From Madurella fahalii (lineage: Eukaryota; Ascomycota; Sordariomycetes; Sordariales), in the NCBI GenBank assembly GCA_029876055.1, contig CM056876.1, forward strand, positions 1 to 64,000: a stretch of DNA of 64,000 nucleotides. The letters run 5' to 3'. The notes beneath the pieces are model-generated. The model did no database searches. It was not told the DNA's origin and worked only from the letters and a program-made list of their open reading frames with translations. Position numbers and translations under genes: made by a program. Positions 55,390-64,000 of the stretch are shown here, piece after piece (position 1 is the first letter of the stretch; each line of letters opens with the position of its first letter).

Positions 55390-57098
55390 TGCAAAACGTC
55401 TGTATATCGCACATCGTCGGTGCGCTCCACCGGATCTCGTCGCTGCTCTTCGAGTCACTGAGCGCGGCCCTACGGCGGTTTGCCGTCTGCAGTGCGGCCC
55501 GGTATCGCCAGCACGCCGACCAGCGTTGCAAAAACGCCTCTCTGTACTCGGGTGCACGCTCGGGCCTGTAGAGCTGCGCCCCCATGATGCCTGCCAGAAT
55601 TGCTCCAACCGTTGATGCCCTCGACGAGGGCGCGTTTGCTTTGTGCCGGCGCGTTGCCGCTGAGCCAAGCCACGGTAAGCGGGGGCGGCACATAGCTTCC
55701 GAGGAGGAGCACACAGAGCGCCGCGTACCCGGACTTGGCCGCGCTTGCTGGCGACCTGACGACAGCGATCAGTCCGGCTAGGGCGATCACGATCCCAAGT
55801 GTGATGTGATAGCCCCGCTCCTCGCGGCGATCCGAGCTCAGCGCGAACAGGTAGCGGCCTGCGGTGCCGCACACTGCCGGCGGAACTGACATCTGGTGTG
55901 GCGGTGCTTAGTCGATCTTCGCATGCATGCATGACCCAGCTTACCAGATTGGCCTCGATTGTCTTCCCTTGCACTACGAGCGATAGGAACACGGAAAATG
56001 CGCTGGCCGGAAAAAAACTGGTACAGATGCTAAAGATCAACGTAAATCGGAGCTTCCAGTCCTTCGCAATCTCGACGACATTCCTTATGGTGGCAGCGGC
56101 GACCTCGCCTCGGGCGGGCAGTCCATTTTGCACCTTCTCCGCCGCGAAGTTGCGCTCGTCCTTGGTGAGGAACCACGTCGTGTGCGGTCCGCCGGGAACC
56201 AAAAACCATGCTACCATCACCAGCCCGCAAGTGAGAGCGTCCTCAATGATGAAGAGGAGTTGCCATCTCCCAAGAGCCGGATGAGGAATGGAAAAACGGC
56301 GTAGGTTTGTTCGGAGAGGCCCGTCAGCTCCGAAGAGGCCATAGAAAGGGTTGTTTATCCCTACAAAAGGCACCGGAAACGGCGCTAGCAATGGCATACT
56401 GCCCCCGGAAAAGCGCGATGCGGACGGCAAGATCGTACAGCGGTACAATGCTGCGAGATATGCCACGTCGTGTTGGATAGAGCCCGGCGTCGAAGACCCC
56501 GGCGAGAAGTCGCGCCGCAATCAGAGCGCCTGCATCGTCAGTTGCTGCCGAGGTGTTGCCAGGGCCGACGTACCTCATCCCCAGATGAACGCGTGCGCGA
56601 TAGTCGCGACCCGCCAGGCCATCTAGCACGCAACGATCGGAATAACTTCACCCACGGTTTAGGAGCAAGGCTTGCCATCATGACCAGAATCCATCTCGCC
56701 GGACCGAGCCAGCACACAACCCCATCAGCAGCGACTGGAAGAGGACAAAGCTGGCGAAGAAAGGCGGAAACGGCTAGATTGAGGTTCCCAGGACGGGCGT
56801 CGATATCGTCGGTGAAGCCTGTATTGATTTCGGCGAAGCGTGCAGGACCTACTGGCGGCAATGCCCGGATCAAGGAACATCACCCCTGTGTCTGGGCGTT
56901 ACCAACGTTTCCCGTGTCGAACCCGTTGGCCAGATACAGCAGAAGCAGTGGCAGGAGCCCAAGTTCCATCTTGAGGTTGATGCGCCCGGCCTTATTCCCC
57001 GTCTCGGCGGCCTCGCTGGAGAGCAAGGGCGTGTTGGACGTCTGGCTTTCAAAGCGTTCCGGTCCGAGGACGGTGCCCGGCTGTGCTATGTCGTCCAT
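55390..57098 (-). pseudogene. MFS transporter, Dal5/TNA1 (anion-cation symporter) type, broken
   Basis: From ATG at 57098 (MDDIAQPGTVLG) the order of an allantoate/nicotinate-type permease can be followed. It has ELGLLPLLLLYLANGFDTGNVGNAQ, FTDDIDARPGNLNLAVSAF, ASFVLFQSLLMGLC, GPARWI, ARLLAGVFDAGLYPT, YDLAVRIALFRGQYA, GRWQLLFIIEDALTCGLVMVAWFLVPGGP, FLTKDERNFAAEKV, MSVPPAVCGTAG, GSYVPPPLTVAWLSGNAP, GINGWSN and GAQLYRPE. These blocks lie in all three minus-strand frames, and the switches at about 56860, 56775, 56620, 56365, 55900 and 55600 lack splice sites. Several frameshifts therefore make it a pseudogene. Codon and GC composition remain like an active gene, so decay is recent or the assembly is poor here. 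Confidence 0.8.
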
Positions 57099-58565
57099 GG
57101 CCAGCTCAGGGAATCGGAGAGGGCGGCCCGGAGTACGTTCTCGGGCATGTAACGAGACCGTAAGCAAGGCAGCCCGGGTCTTTGGAATGAGTAGTGGTCA
57201 GGTGACCGAGATTGTCGCTGCCATGCCTCTTTGCGACAACCACAGGCCGACACCCGGATGCGCTTGCCATTGAGACTCCCCTTAAGGCGGAAAACCCGGG
57301 CATTCAAGGTGACACGGTCCATCTTGGAGCTGTATAGCGCATGAGTGTACCTTTAATGGGCGAACTCTGGATCTTGGCGGCACTCGGGCAACAGTGTGCA
57401 AGTAGTACTAGGGTAGAGCCCATACCCAGCTTCCCGGTCATCCACGTAGTACCCGAGTCAAAGAACTTGGTTCGAATCCGGCTCTGCAGTCGCCGAGAAG
57501 GTTAACAACAGTGCTAAGGCCCGTGCTCGAGGGCAGCGGACTAGATCCCTGTCGGGACCCTGGGGCTACGACAACCGAGCAGAGAGACCCACCTCGAAAA
57601 GGACGATTGCCTAGTATTGATAATATCTTTCGCGTATATAGCACAGGTTCCCTTTGGTTGGGGTGAAAAGGCGGTTTGACATTGTGCTGCTTCCGGACCG
57701 CGCGGCATCAGACTCTGCTGCTGCCCCACGCTACTTACCTTAGCAGCCGGCTCGGCCCCTGAGTCGTTGCGGAGGATCCTCAATCCAGACACGGCTGGGT
57801 GACAAGGGCAGGGAGGCAGGGTGCGTACAACCTCAGCCGAGAGATGCCCGGCAGTCCGGCCGTAGGGTTCGGAGGCCTGCCCAACAATCAACAGCGCAGC
57901 AGCAAGATCACAGCTCACATCCGGTGGCGCAAAAGCCAGCTATCGATTCGCGCAACCTCAGGATGAGGCGCCCAGGAGACGGGAGCAAATGCACGGATGC
58001 TACTGATCTTGGCGCCGATGTTCCTGCGTCCATCGACCCACTTGGAGGGTCGTAATTAATACACGGTCTACGATCCTTCCGCCTGCCTTGACCCTCTCTC
58101 GAAATCTCCTCGGAAGGGCGTGGGGCGGCTGGATGCTTTGCGAGCGCTTTACGAGTGCTTTGCTAAAGAACTTTTGACGAACGGGAGATGCGGAAGCGGG
58201 GCACGGGTCCAATCGGGCCATAATATCTTGCAAGACCGCGAGGCCCTGTTACCAGCGACGTTTCCCCCTCCGCTGCTAAAATGGAACCAGCCTGTCAGGT
58301 CACATCAATTGCCTGTCAACCCAAGCCTTTTGTCTATCCGGTTTTCTCATTGCCTGTCGTTGGCTGCGCCGTATCTTAAACCCGCGCGCCCTCGATTCTT
58401 TTCCCCTTCACGGCAATCGCGAACTCGTCGCTGCCAACGCCCTTCCAATCGTTACCCACTTCTGCAGCCATCTTTCTCCGGCCGCACCTTTTTCGCCCCC
58501 ACTTCGTCGCACAACCATTTCTTTCGCGCAGAATTCCGCGAGCCGCGCTATCGCGGCGGCTTCGC
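57099..58565. other. Intergenic region
   Basis: No supported gene. TTGGTTCGAATCCGGCTCTGC at 57468 resembles a tRNA T arm but no cloverleaf forms around it. The last ~200 bases are CT-rich (CTTTTCCCCTTCACGG), probably the leader of the glycosyltransferase gene. Confidence 0.45.
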
Positions 58566-59828
58566 ATGACAACCCTCCAGCATTTCTCCCAGTCGTGGCG
58601 GCGGCTGGTGTTCTTGCTCCCCGTGCTCGTCATCCTCTTGATCCTTGCGACCGGTCTGTACAATGGGTCGCTTCCGAGGCCAAGGCTGTAAGCAAAACGA
58701 TGCCGTTGCGCCCACAGTGTCCCTACTAACGGCCCCAGACCAAAGGTAGTCCTTGACGACCATGCAGGGCCGGTCCCGACGCAACAGAAGTGCGAGCCCG
58801 CCGCCGCCGACCCGTCGGCTTCTCCTAACTCGGTCCCCGACCTGATCCGTGCCCTATGGGCGCCCGTCGTCGTCCCCATCACCGCGCCAACTTTCATGAC
58901 ACTGGCCGGTGTCGAGAAGCGGCTGCCTGCGCCTGAAGAACTGGTCCACACGCGGCCCCTCGGGAAGCGCGTCTGTATCCTCGATGTCGACACGCGCGGT
59001 CTCGACGGTGACGGAAGCATCTTCTGGGACAAGCTGCCTGCGTGGGATAAGCTGGGGAATCCTTCGGCCGGCTACATCAGCCACTACTTATACTCGGCCA
59101 TCCACGGCTACTCGTACAAGTTTGTACGTGCGCCAAAGTACGCGGACCGCGCGCCGCACTGGTCCAAGGTCATCTTCACCAAGGAGCTGCTCAAGGAGTA
59201 CGACGTGGTCGTCATGCTCGACTACGACGCCATGTTCCCGTCGCCCGAGCTGCCGCTCGAGTGGCTACTCAACTACTGGAGGATTGGCCCCGACGTCTTA
59301 GTGGCCATGGCCGAGGATCCGAATGTGGATGTCAACCTTGACCAGCACAGTCACAAGGTCAACCTCAACACGGGTTTCATCATCGCGCAGGCCGGCAACA
59401 ACACGCAGCGCCTGTTCAAGGACTGGGCCGAGTGCCCCTCCGAGACGCGTTACAAGGGGTGCGCCGCCTGGAAGGACAAGATTTTTCACGAGCAGGCCGC
59501 CTTTAGTTCCCACGTGCGCTACGATTTCCTCGACGGTTACAGCATCGACACGCACCCTCAATACATCCGCACGCTACCGTGCAGCGAGGCAAACGGCATT
59601 CCCGAGGTTCCCCGCCTCCCCGGGCTCGAGAATTCTGATTGTGTCGGACAGCTGGTGCGCCACTACTGGGGCCGCAAGGACCTGCCGAGGCGCGAATTCA
59701 ACCACAACATCATGGCCGGCCTCACCCCGCTCCTGGCCAAGGCTGCCTATCGAGATTCCAACAACGTCGGTGACTTCCGGAAGATGGTGCTGGACGGAGC
59801 TGAAGTTCTCGACAGCCCTCATCGGTAG
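58566..59828 (+). CDS. Type II membrane glycosyltransferase (GT-A fold, GT34/GT77-like)
   Basis: Two exons (58566-58687, 58739-59828), 1,212 nt, 403 aa. The 51-nt intron has the donor GTAAGC, a textbook branch site CTACTAAC and CCCCAG. A short cytoplasmic tail is followed by one membrane span (LVFLLPVLVILLILATGLY), as in Golgi enzymes. Motifs: RVCILDVDTRG, AGYISHYLYSAIHGYSYKFV, HWSKVIFTKELLKEYDVVVMLDYDAMF with a DxD (DYD) metal/nucleotide-sugar site, LNTGFIIAQAGNNTQRLF, DKIFHEQAAF, HPQYIRTLPC. The pattern is that of the GMA12/MNN10 and nucleotide-diphospho-sugar transferase families; which one is uncertain. Likely role is adding hexose to secreted glycans. Tract of 20 T at 59860-59879 after the stop. 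Confidence 0.8.
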
Positions 59829-62347
59829 TGGGACGGTTCAAATGAAGGGGGCGGCGTCCTTTTTTTTTTTTTTTTTTTTATCACGGTTTTGGCAACGGGA
59901 CATGCTTTCGTAATCATGACCAGTACGCATCTCTGCGATTGCCTGGTGTTTGGCGTCGCGGGATGTTTACTTTTGGAGGGATTTTGCGCTTATCCGCAGG
60001 CTTGTACATACGACAGCTCCGCGGAAGAAATGATATATAATACAACCGCCACAACCTCAGGGCTCGTCGTTTCGTTCGTGAGGATGAGCAAGGCATTTTT
60101 GGGCGGGCAGACCGGCAACCGAGGGCGGGGCCGAAGGGCCCGGATCACAGAGGGTAGGAGATGGACCATCCTCTACCGGCGGACATTTGACGCCGCAGGT
60201 GACAGCGTCGACTAATCTGGAATGTACCCTGCCGAGCCCCGAAGTGATGTATTCTTCCTCCTCCGAAAGTAAGCTTGACAGTGGTCAGATCGCGCCCGGG
60301 TTGACCACGCCGTATGCCCCAGTAGCCGACACCTCCTGCCAGGGCTGTTCGTCCTGCTTAAGCTCCTGCGTCAAGCTCTGCACCTAGCAAGTCGGGTTCC
60401 TTCGACGGTCACGTCATGGCACACAAGTCAGCTTCTCCTAAGGCACTCCATCGATGGCAATCGCGTTTACTCGAGCGCTGGGCCAGTTTTGATGGAACAG
60501 TCCGCACTAGCGGCGGCGCTTTTGGTGAGACTTGTTCGGCGAGCAAGCGGGCGGGGATAGAAGAACTAACCCGCTCTGTCAGTTCATCATCCTTGAACTC
60601 TTCTCCATACCTTCTCGCCGGAGCGCCGTCACGGCATTCTTCCCACCGGTATCAGCGAGCCTTCGGTACACCCAAGCCACAACGCAGTCACTTCCATCCA
60701 TGGCAGCCGCCGTGCGGCACTCTTTCAAGTCCGGGTACCGCTTTATTGAACCAAGCGCACTTACACCTTTCCGATTTGGGGGCGCAGGGATTAATAGCGG
60801 TCGACGCGGCCACCGCCCCAGATATCGTGTCAGCTCTGACTCGTATTCGAGAGTAGTTACAGTATCGCTTGATACGACGGCTCGGGGACGGGCGTATGCC
60901 CTTGCCGGGAACTGCTCCACCACACCCAAACTGAGCTAACTGCGATCACGCACTTCTGTTCTTGGCAGTAACCGTAGGATTCCGCGCTCGAAGGGGGTGA
61001 AGCTGGCCTTGGCGCGCTCCTTGCATGAGGCCTTGGCCGTCTCTAGACCCAGGCGGAATCGTTGAAGAGCACGTGCCTGCCACCTTCAACGGCGTCACCG
61101 GGTTGTTCACCTCCCCGGCTTGCGGCCATTCAGGGCCGGATCCCACCCCGAGAGACGACTGCTATAAATGGTCCCGCGCCAGAAGTAGATCCAGCGGCTC
61201 CGGTTTTTCGGCTCCTCCCAGTGCGACGCCGAATAACCCCTGCGCAAGCACACTCAAGCATGGCAACTATCTGGCGTCTCCATACTCGGACAGCGAGGTA
61301 AATGGGCGGGCCGTGCCGGCTGGTCTCCGGGTGATGTCCATGACACTCTTCTTGCCCCGTTCGTCCCCCCCGCGGTGTGGTACGGCATAATCGCCGGCAA
61401 GAGCGATGCGCCGATCGCGTACCGCTACGAAGCGTTTGCATGGTGACTACTTTGTGCGGCGAACCGGTAGCTCTCGGATACGCCGCAGTGGTCCAGGATT
61501 CCATTCTGGCGGGTGTGGGCTAAGCGCGTGCGCGGGGCTTAAAAATTGCGTACGAAGTACATTAGGTTGGATCTCGGCCGCCGCTCTAGAACAGTTTCTG
61601 GCTCCTAAGAGAAACGCCACTGCATCCTACCATGGACGCGCACATAAGATACAAGCTCAAAACGGCTAGGCAAGAATTTCGGCGTTCGCCCTGGTCACAG
61701 ATAACCTTGCACATGGACATTGGAAGATCCTGCCGGCTACGAGTCGGAGGGCTGCGTGATGCGACGGGACGGCCGGATCAGGTTAGTATTAGTAGTTGTG
61801 CTACATCGTTAGACCCAGCAGCTCGAAGACAGGAAGACGGAACACATTAGGAAGTGGACGATGAGGCACTTATTCCATCTTTTCTGCGAACATCACTAAC
61901 GGTCTGGATGTGCTCGGTCATCCTGCTCGCAGCGATGGACGGTTTTGGGCGACAATCTCTGCAGCCGTAGCGGCTACACAACCATTATCTCTAGAACCAG
62001 GGTGTCAATACTAACAGCTTTCAGTAGGGAAGCTTTTCCACTAGCTACCGTAACGGATTCCCCTTGACGAAGGCCGCACCGGGACCGCACCCAGTGTCGC
62101 ACTAGCTTGTGCTGCGAATGTGGTTTCCATATGACACAAGGCAGGCAGAGGGCGGACGTCGTCGTGGACCGTAATCGAATAGCATGGAAGAGTTAAGACA
62201 ATCTGCAGCTCACACTAGACATAAAACATGACAACTACTGTCCCAACCATTCGAGTACCGCAAGCCCTTGTTCGCATCCATCGCTCGAAAGAATTCCTGT
62301 GGCTCCCATACAAGCCCCCTTAACCATGAGTTCACAACGGCACCTGC
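59829..62347. other. Long intergenic region
   Basis: These 2.5 kb contain overlapping open frames on both strands but no domain I recognise. A short frame at 60247-60387 encodes a 46-aa peptide ending in a Cys-rich segment; it is reported as an observation and not called as a gene. Confidence 0.45.
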
Positions 62348-63547
62348 TCAATAACAACGCCTACAGGTCCCATCGGGGCCCGTCCCGTACACATCCACCT
62401 TCCCGTCATCCCAGGTCACGGCGCTGGGCTTTGTATCAACATTGCCGCCCATGTGCTCCCAAGTCGGGGTCCATCTGTCGTTTTCCCACACCCTGCGGTA
62501 CACGGCGTTATCGTCACCGGTGATGTACAGCTCCATCTTGCCCTTGTATGCCACCACATCAGGAGCCTTCTTCAGTTTACCTCCAAGGTTCTGCCAGCCG
62601 CCCCAGCCGCTCCCCTTCTTGTACGTCTTGTGCCAGCAGGCACCGTCTGTGCCCTTGACGAACACATCCATGCGGCCGTCCCAAGCGCAAGCCGCGGGCT
62701 CCCCGTCGACCGAGCCGCCCAGGCTCTCCCAGTCGCCCCAGGCCGAATTCTCGTACTTTTTGTGCCAGGCCTGTCCGTCCTCTCCGCGGCAGTAGACGCT
62801 GGTGTGTCCCGAGCCCCAGGTGACGGCCTTGGGCGGGCCGTCGAGGTAGCCGCCCATATTCTCCCAGTCATACCAGCCGCCCCGATCTTCATCGTACCTG
62901 CGGTGCCAGCACTGGCCATCGTTGGCCGACACGTAGACGCCGACGTGCTTGTCTCCCCACGAGCACGCCGACGGGTAGTGCTTCATATTGCCGCCCATGC
63001 CCTGCCACGAGCCCCAGCCGCCCGTGTTGTAGGTGCGATGCCAGGCCTGGCCGTCGGTGCCCTTGCAAAACACATGCATGTTGTTCCTCTTGCGGCTGCA
63101 ACAGGCCGGCGCCGAGTCCAGAGACCCGCCGAGGTCCTCCCAGGGGCTCCACCTACCCTCGTAACTCTTGTGCTTGCATTTTCTGTCTTTGTCCATGTAG
63201 TAGACGTCCAGCCGCGGTCCGCCCCACGACACGGGCGCCGGATGCCACATGGCGCTGCCTTCGAGGTTCTCCCACTGCCCCGGCATGGCACGTCCGGCGA
63301 GGGCGTGCAGAGGGGCCGAGACGTTGTCCGACGCGAGAGGGGACCGCTTTGTTGGCGGGCTGTTGAAGAACTCCTCCGAGTGGACGTCAGCCCTCTTGGC
63401 CAAGAACCCGCCATAGTCTGGGCGCGGCGTGTTCCAATCTAAGTGGGCGGAGCGAGGCTCCGGGCGGAAAGCTTGTCCCAATCCATGCGGAGGGACGCAG
63501 AGGACCGAGCCGACGCCGGCGAGGAGAACCACGAGTGCGGTATGCAT
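62348..63547 (-). CDS. Secreted seven-repeat beta-propeller lectin-like protein (PLL/DUF346-type)
   Basis: One exon, 399 aa. A signal peptide (ALVVLLAGVGSVLCVPP) is followed by ~80 residues of linker with a possible KEX2 site (FLAKRADV). Then come seven tandem units of about 43 residues. Each opens with W..WE.LGG (WSPWEDLGG, WGSWQGMGG, WYDWENMGG, WGDWESLGG, WGGWQNLGG, WTPTWEHMGG), followed by ..P....W....DV...G.DG..WH. This is the pattern of Photorhabdus PLL/PHL-type and related seven-bladed propeller lectins that bind fucose or O-methylated sugars (established for the bacterial proteins). Sugar binding here is inferred. The intron-free structure and a family shared with bacteria make past transfer possible. 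A defence or host-surface role is plausible. Confidence 0.85.
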   Translation of the reverse strand: MHTALVVLLAGVGSVLCVPPHGLGQAFRPEPRSAHLDWNTPRPDYGGFLAKRADVHSEEFFNSPPTKRSPLASDNVSAPLHALAGRAMPGQWENLEGSAMWHPAPVSWGGPRLDVYYMDKDRKCKHKSYEGRWSPWEDLGGSLDSAPACCSRKRNNMHVFCKGTDGQAWHRTYNTGGWGSWQGMGGNMKHYPSACSWGDKHVGVYVSANDGQCWHRRYDEDRGGWYDWENMGGYLDGPPKAVTWGSGHTSVYCRGEDGQAWHKKYENSAWGDWESLGGSVDGEPAACAWDGRMDVFVKGTDGACWHKTYKKGSGWGGWQNLGGKLKKAPDVVAYKGKMELYITGDDNAVYRRVWENDRWTPTWEHMGGNVDTKPSAVTWDDGKVDVYGTGPDGTCRRCY

Positions 63548-64000
63548 GGTATAAAACGGTTGTTCAGACTACTTGGTGCTGAAGGATGCGGATCATCCAG
63601 CTGGACGGGAGACGGGGCAGATATCACCAGTTGATATAGCGGCCTGCCCAAGCCCAGGCTGAAGAGGCCGGCGTCCAGACATCACTTGCGGAATAAGACG
63701 GGCATGAAGGAAGGTTGATTGACCGACGGCTTCTTTGTTATCCGATGCAGCTATTCAGTAGTCGCATCGGCTTGCTGTAACATTGCCGTTGCATCCTACG
63801 ACGGTGACAGCCGTGAAAGTTTATCGGGACAGCAAGAAGAGAGCGGTATTTCCCGAGACTACACTGCAATACGACATCGTTATTGCCCAACTGCGTGGGC
63901 CTGGAAGGGGTTCCAGACCGGGCGACTCGCCAACGCCCGCTGCAAATTCATCACATCGATGTTGCCTGGCGCCGGCGAGCCGTGGAGGAGAAGTTCCCGG
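63548..64000. other. Upstream flank of the lectin-like gene
   Basis: Presumed promoter of the minus-strand lectin-like gene. No TATA box or other gene was recognised before the window ends. Confidence 0.4.

Noticed and set aside
57420..57495. Possible tRNA relic with GGTTCGAATCC
   Set aside because: The T stem does not pair and no matching acceptor or anticodon arm is present.
57541..57918. Minus-strand frame ending at a GTAAGTAG donor-like site
   Set aside because: A possible exon on its own, but no partner exon, start or known domain could be found.
60416..61390. Open frames of 120-146 codons between the glycosyltransferase and lectin-like genes
   Set aside because: Ser/Pro/Arg-rich translations without motifs, overlapping in several frames; no start or intron evidence.
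62453..63442. Plus-strand frame of about 330 codons opposite the lectin-like gene
   Set aside because: It is the antisense shadow of the seven-repeat gene, which has a signal peptide and a regular repeat pattern.
1..64000. CRISPR arrays, prophage or bacterial operons
   Set aside because: The window is a fungal nuclear chromosome end with spliced genes; no regularly spaced direct repeats or operon layout occur.

Overview
This is the end of a chromosome of a filamentous ascomycete. It opens with about 25 copies of the CCCTAA telomere repeat, genes carry short GT-AG introns (about 50-160 nt), and the gene set is typical of Pezizomycotina: highly reducing polyketide synthase, Zn2Cys6 regulator, fungal rhodopsin-domain protein, GH16 with a CBM1. 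The outer ~9 kb holds retroelement relics that look hit by repeat-induced point mutation (RIP). GC-rich coding sequence, RIP and CBM1 suggest a Sordariomycete, possibly Chaetomiaceae; the genus is inference only.

Region 1 (1-9.4 kb) is telomere and subtelomere: degenerate short-unit satellites, a 138-bp repeat, and a decayed minus-strand Ty3/Gypsy element. Two related solo LTRs sit inside that element, each with a perfect 5-bp target duplication. A decayed pogo/Fot-type transposase tail and a block of perfect hairpins follow. Region 2 (9.4-14 kb) has a broken AT-hook gene and an unrecognised gene. Region 3 (14.6-32.2 kb) looks like a polyketide cluster: an intact 2,584-aa KS-AT-DH-cMT-ER-KR-ACP synthase, a divergent 14-TM-type MFS exporter, a LovG-like serine hydrolase that could release the chain the synthase cannot free itself, a rhodopsin-domain membrane protein of unclear relevance, and a cytochrome P450.

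Region 4 (32.7-47.5 kb) is ordinary accessory content: a Pho89-type phosphate symporter with an upstream CACGTGGG site, a secreted GH16-CBM1 enzyme, an F-box protein with a very acidic tail, an ASCH-domain protein, a small hydrophilic protein, a small secreted protein, and tRNA-Arg(ACG) with an intron. Region 5 (48-64 kb) mixes decay with live genes: an O-methyltransferase pseudogene, a Nudix/eIF2B-like fusion, a Zn2Cys6 regulator next to a wrecked MFS transporter, a type II membrane glycosyltransferase, and a secreted seven-repeat beta-propeller lectin-like protein.

Exon boundaries were set by eye from GT-AG sites, reading frame and family conservation. For every multi-exon gene called intact, with one stated exception (12402-13806), the summed exon length is a multiple of three. 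Product names are family-level. No database search was possible.
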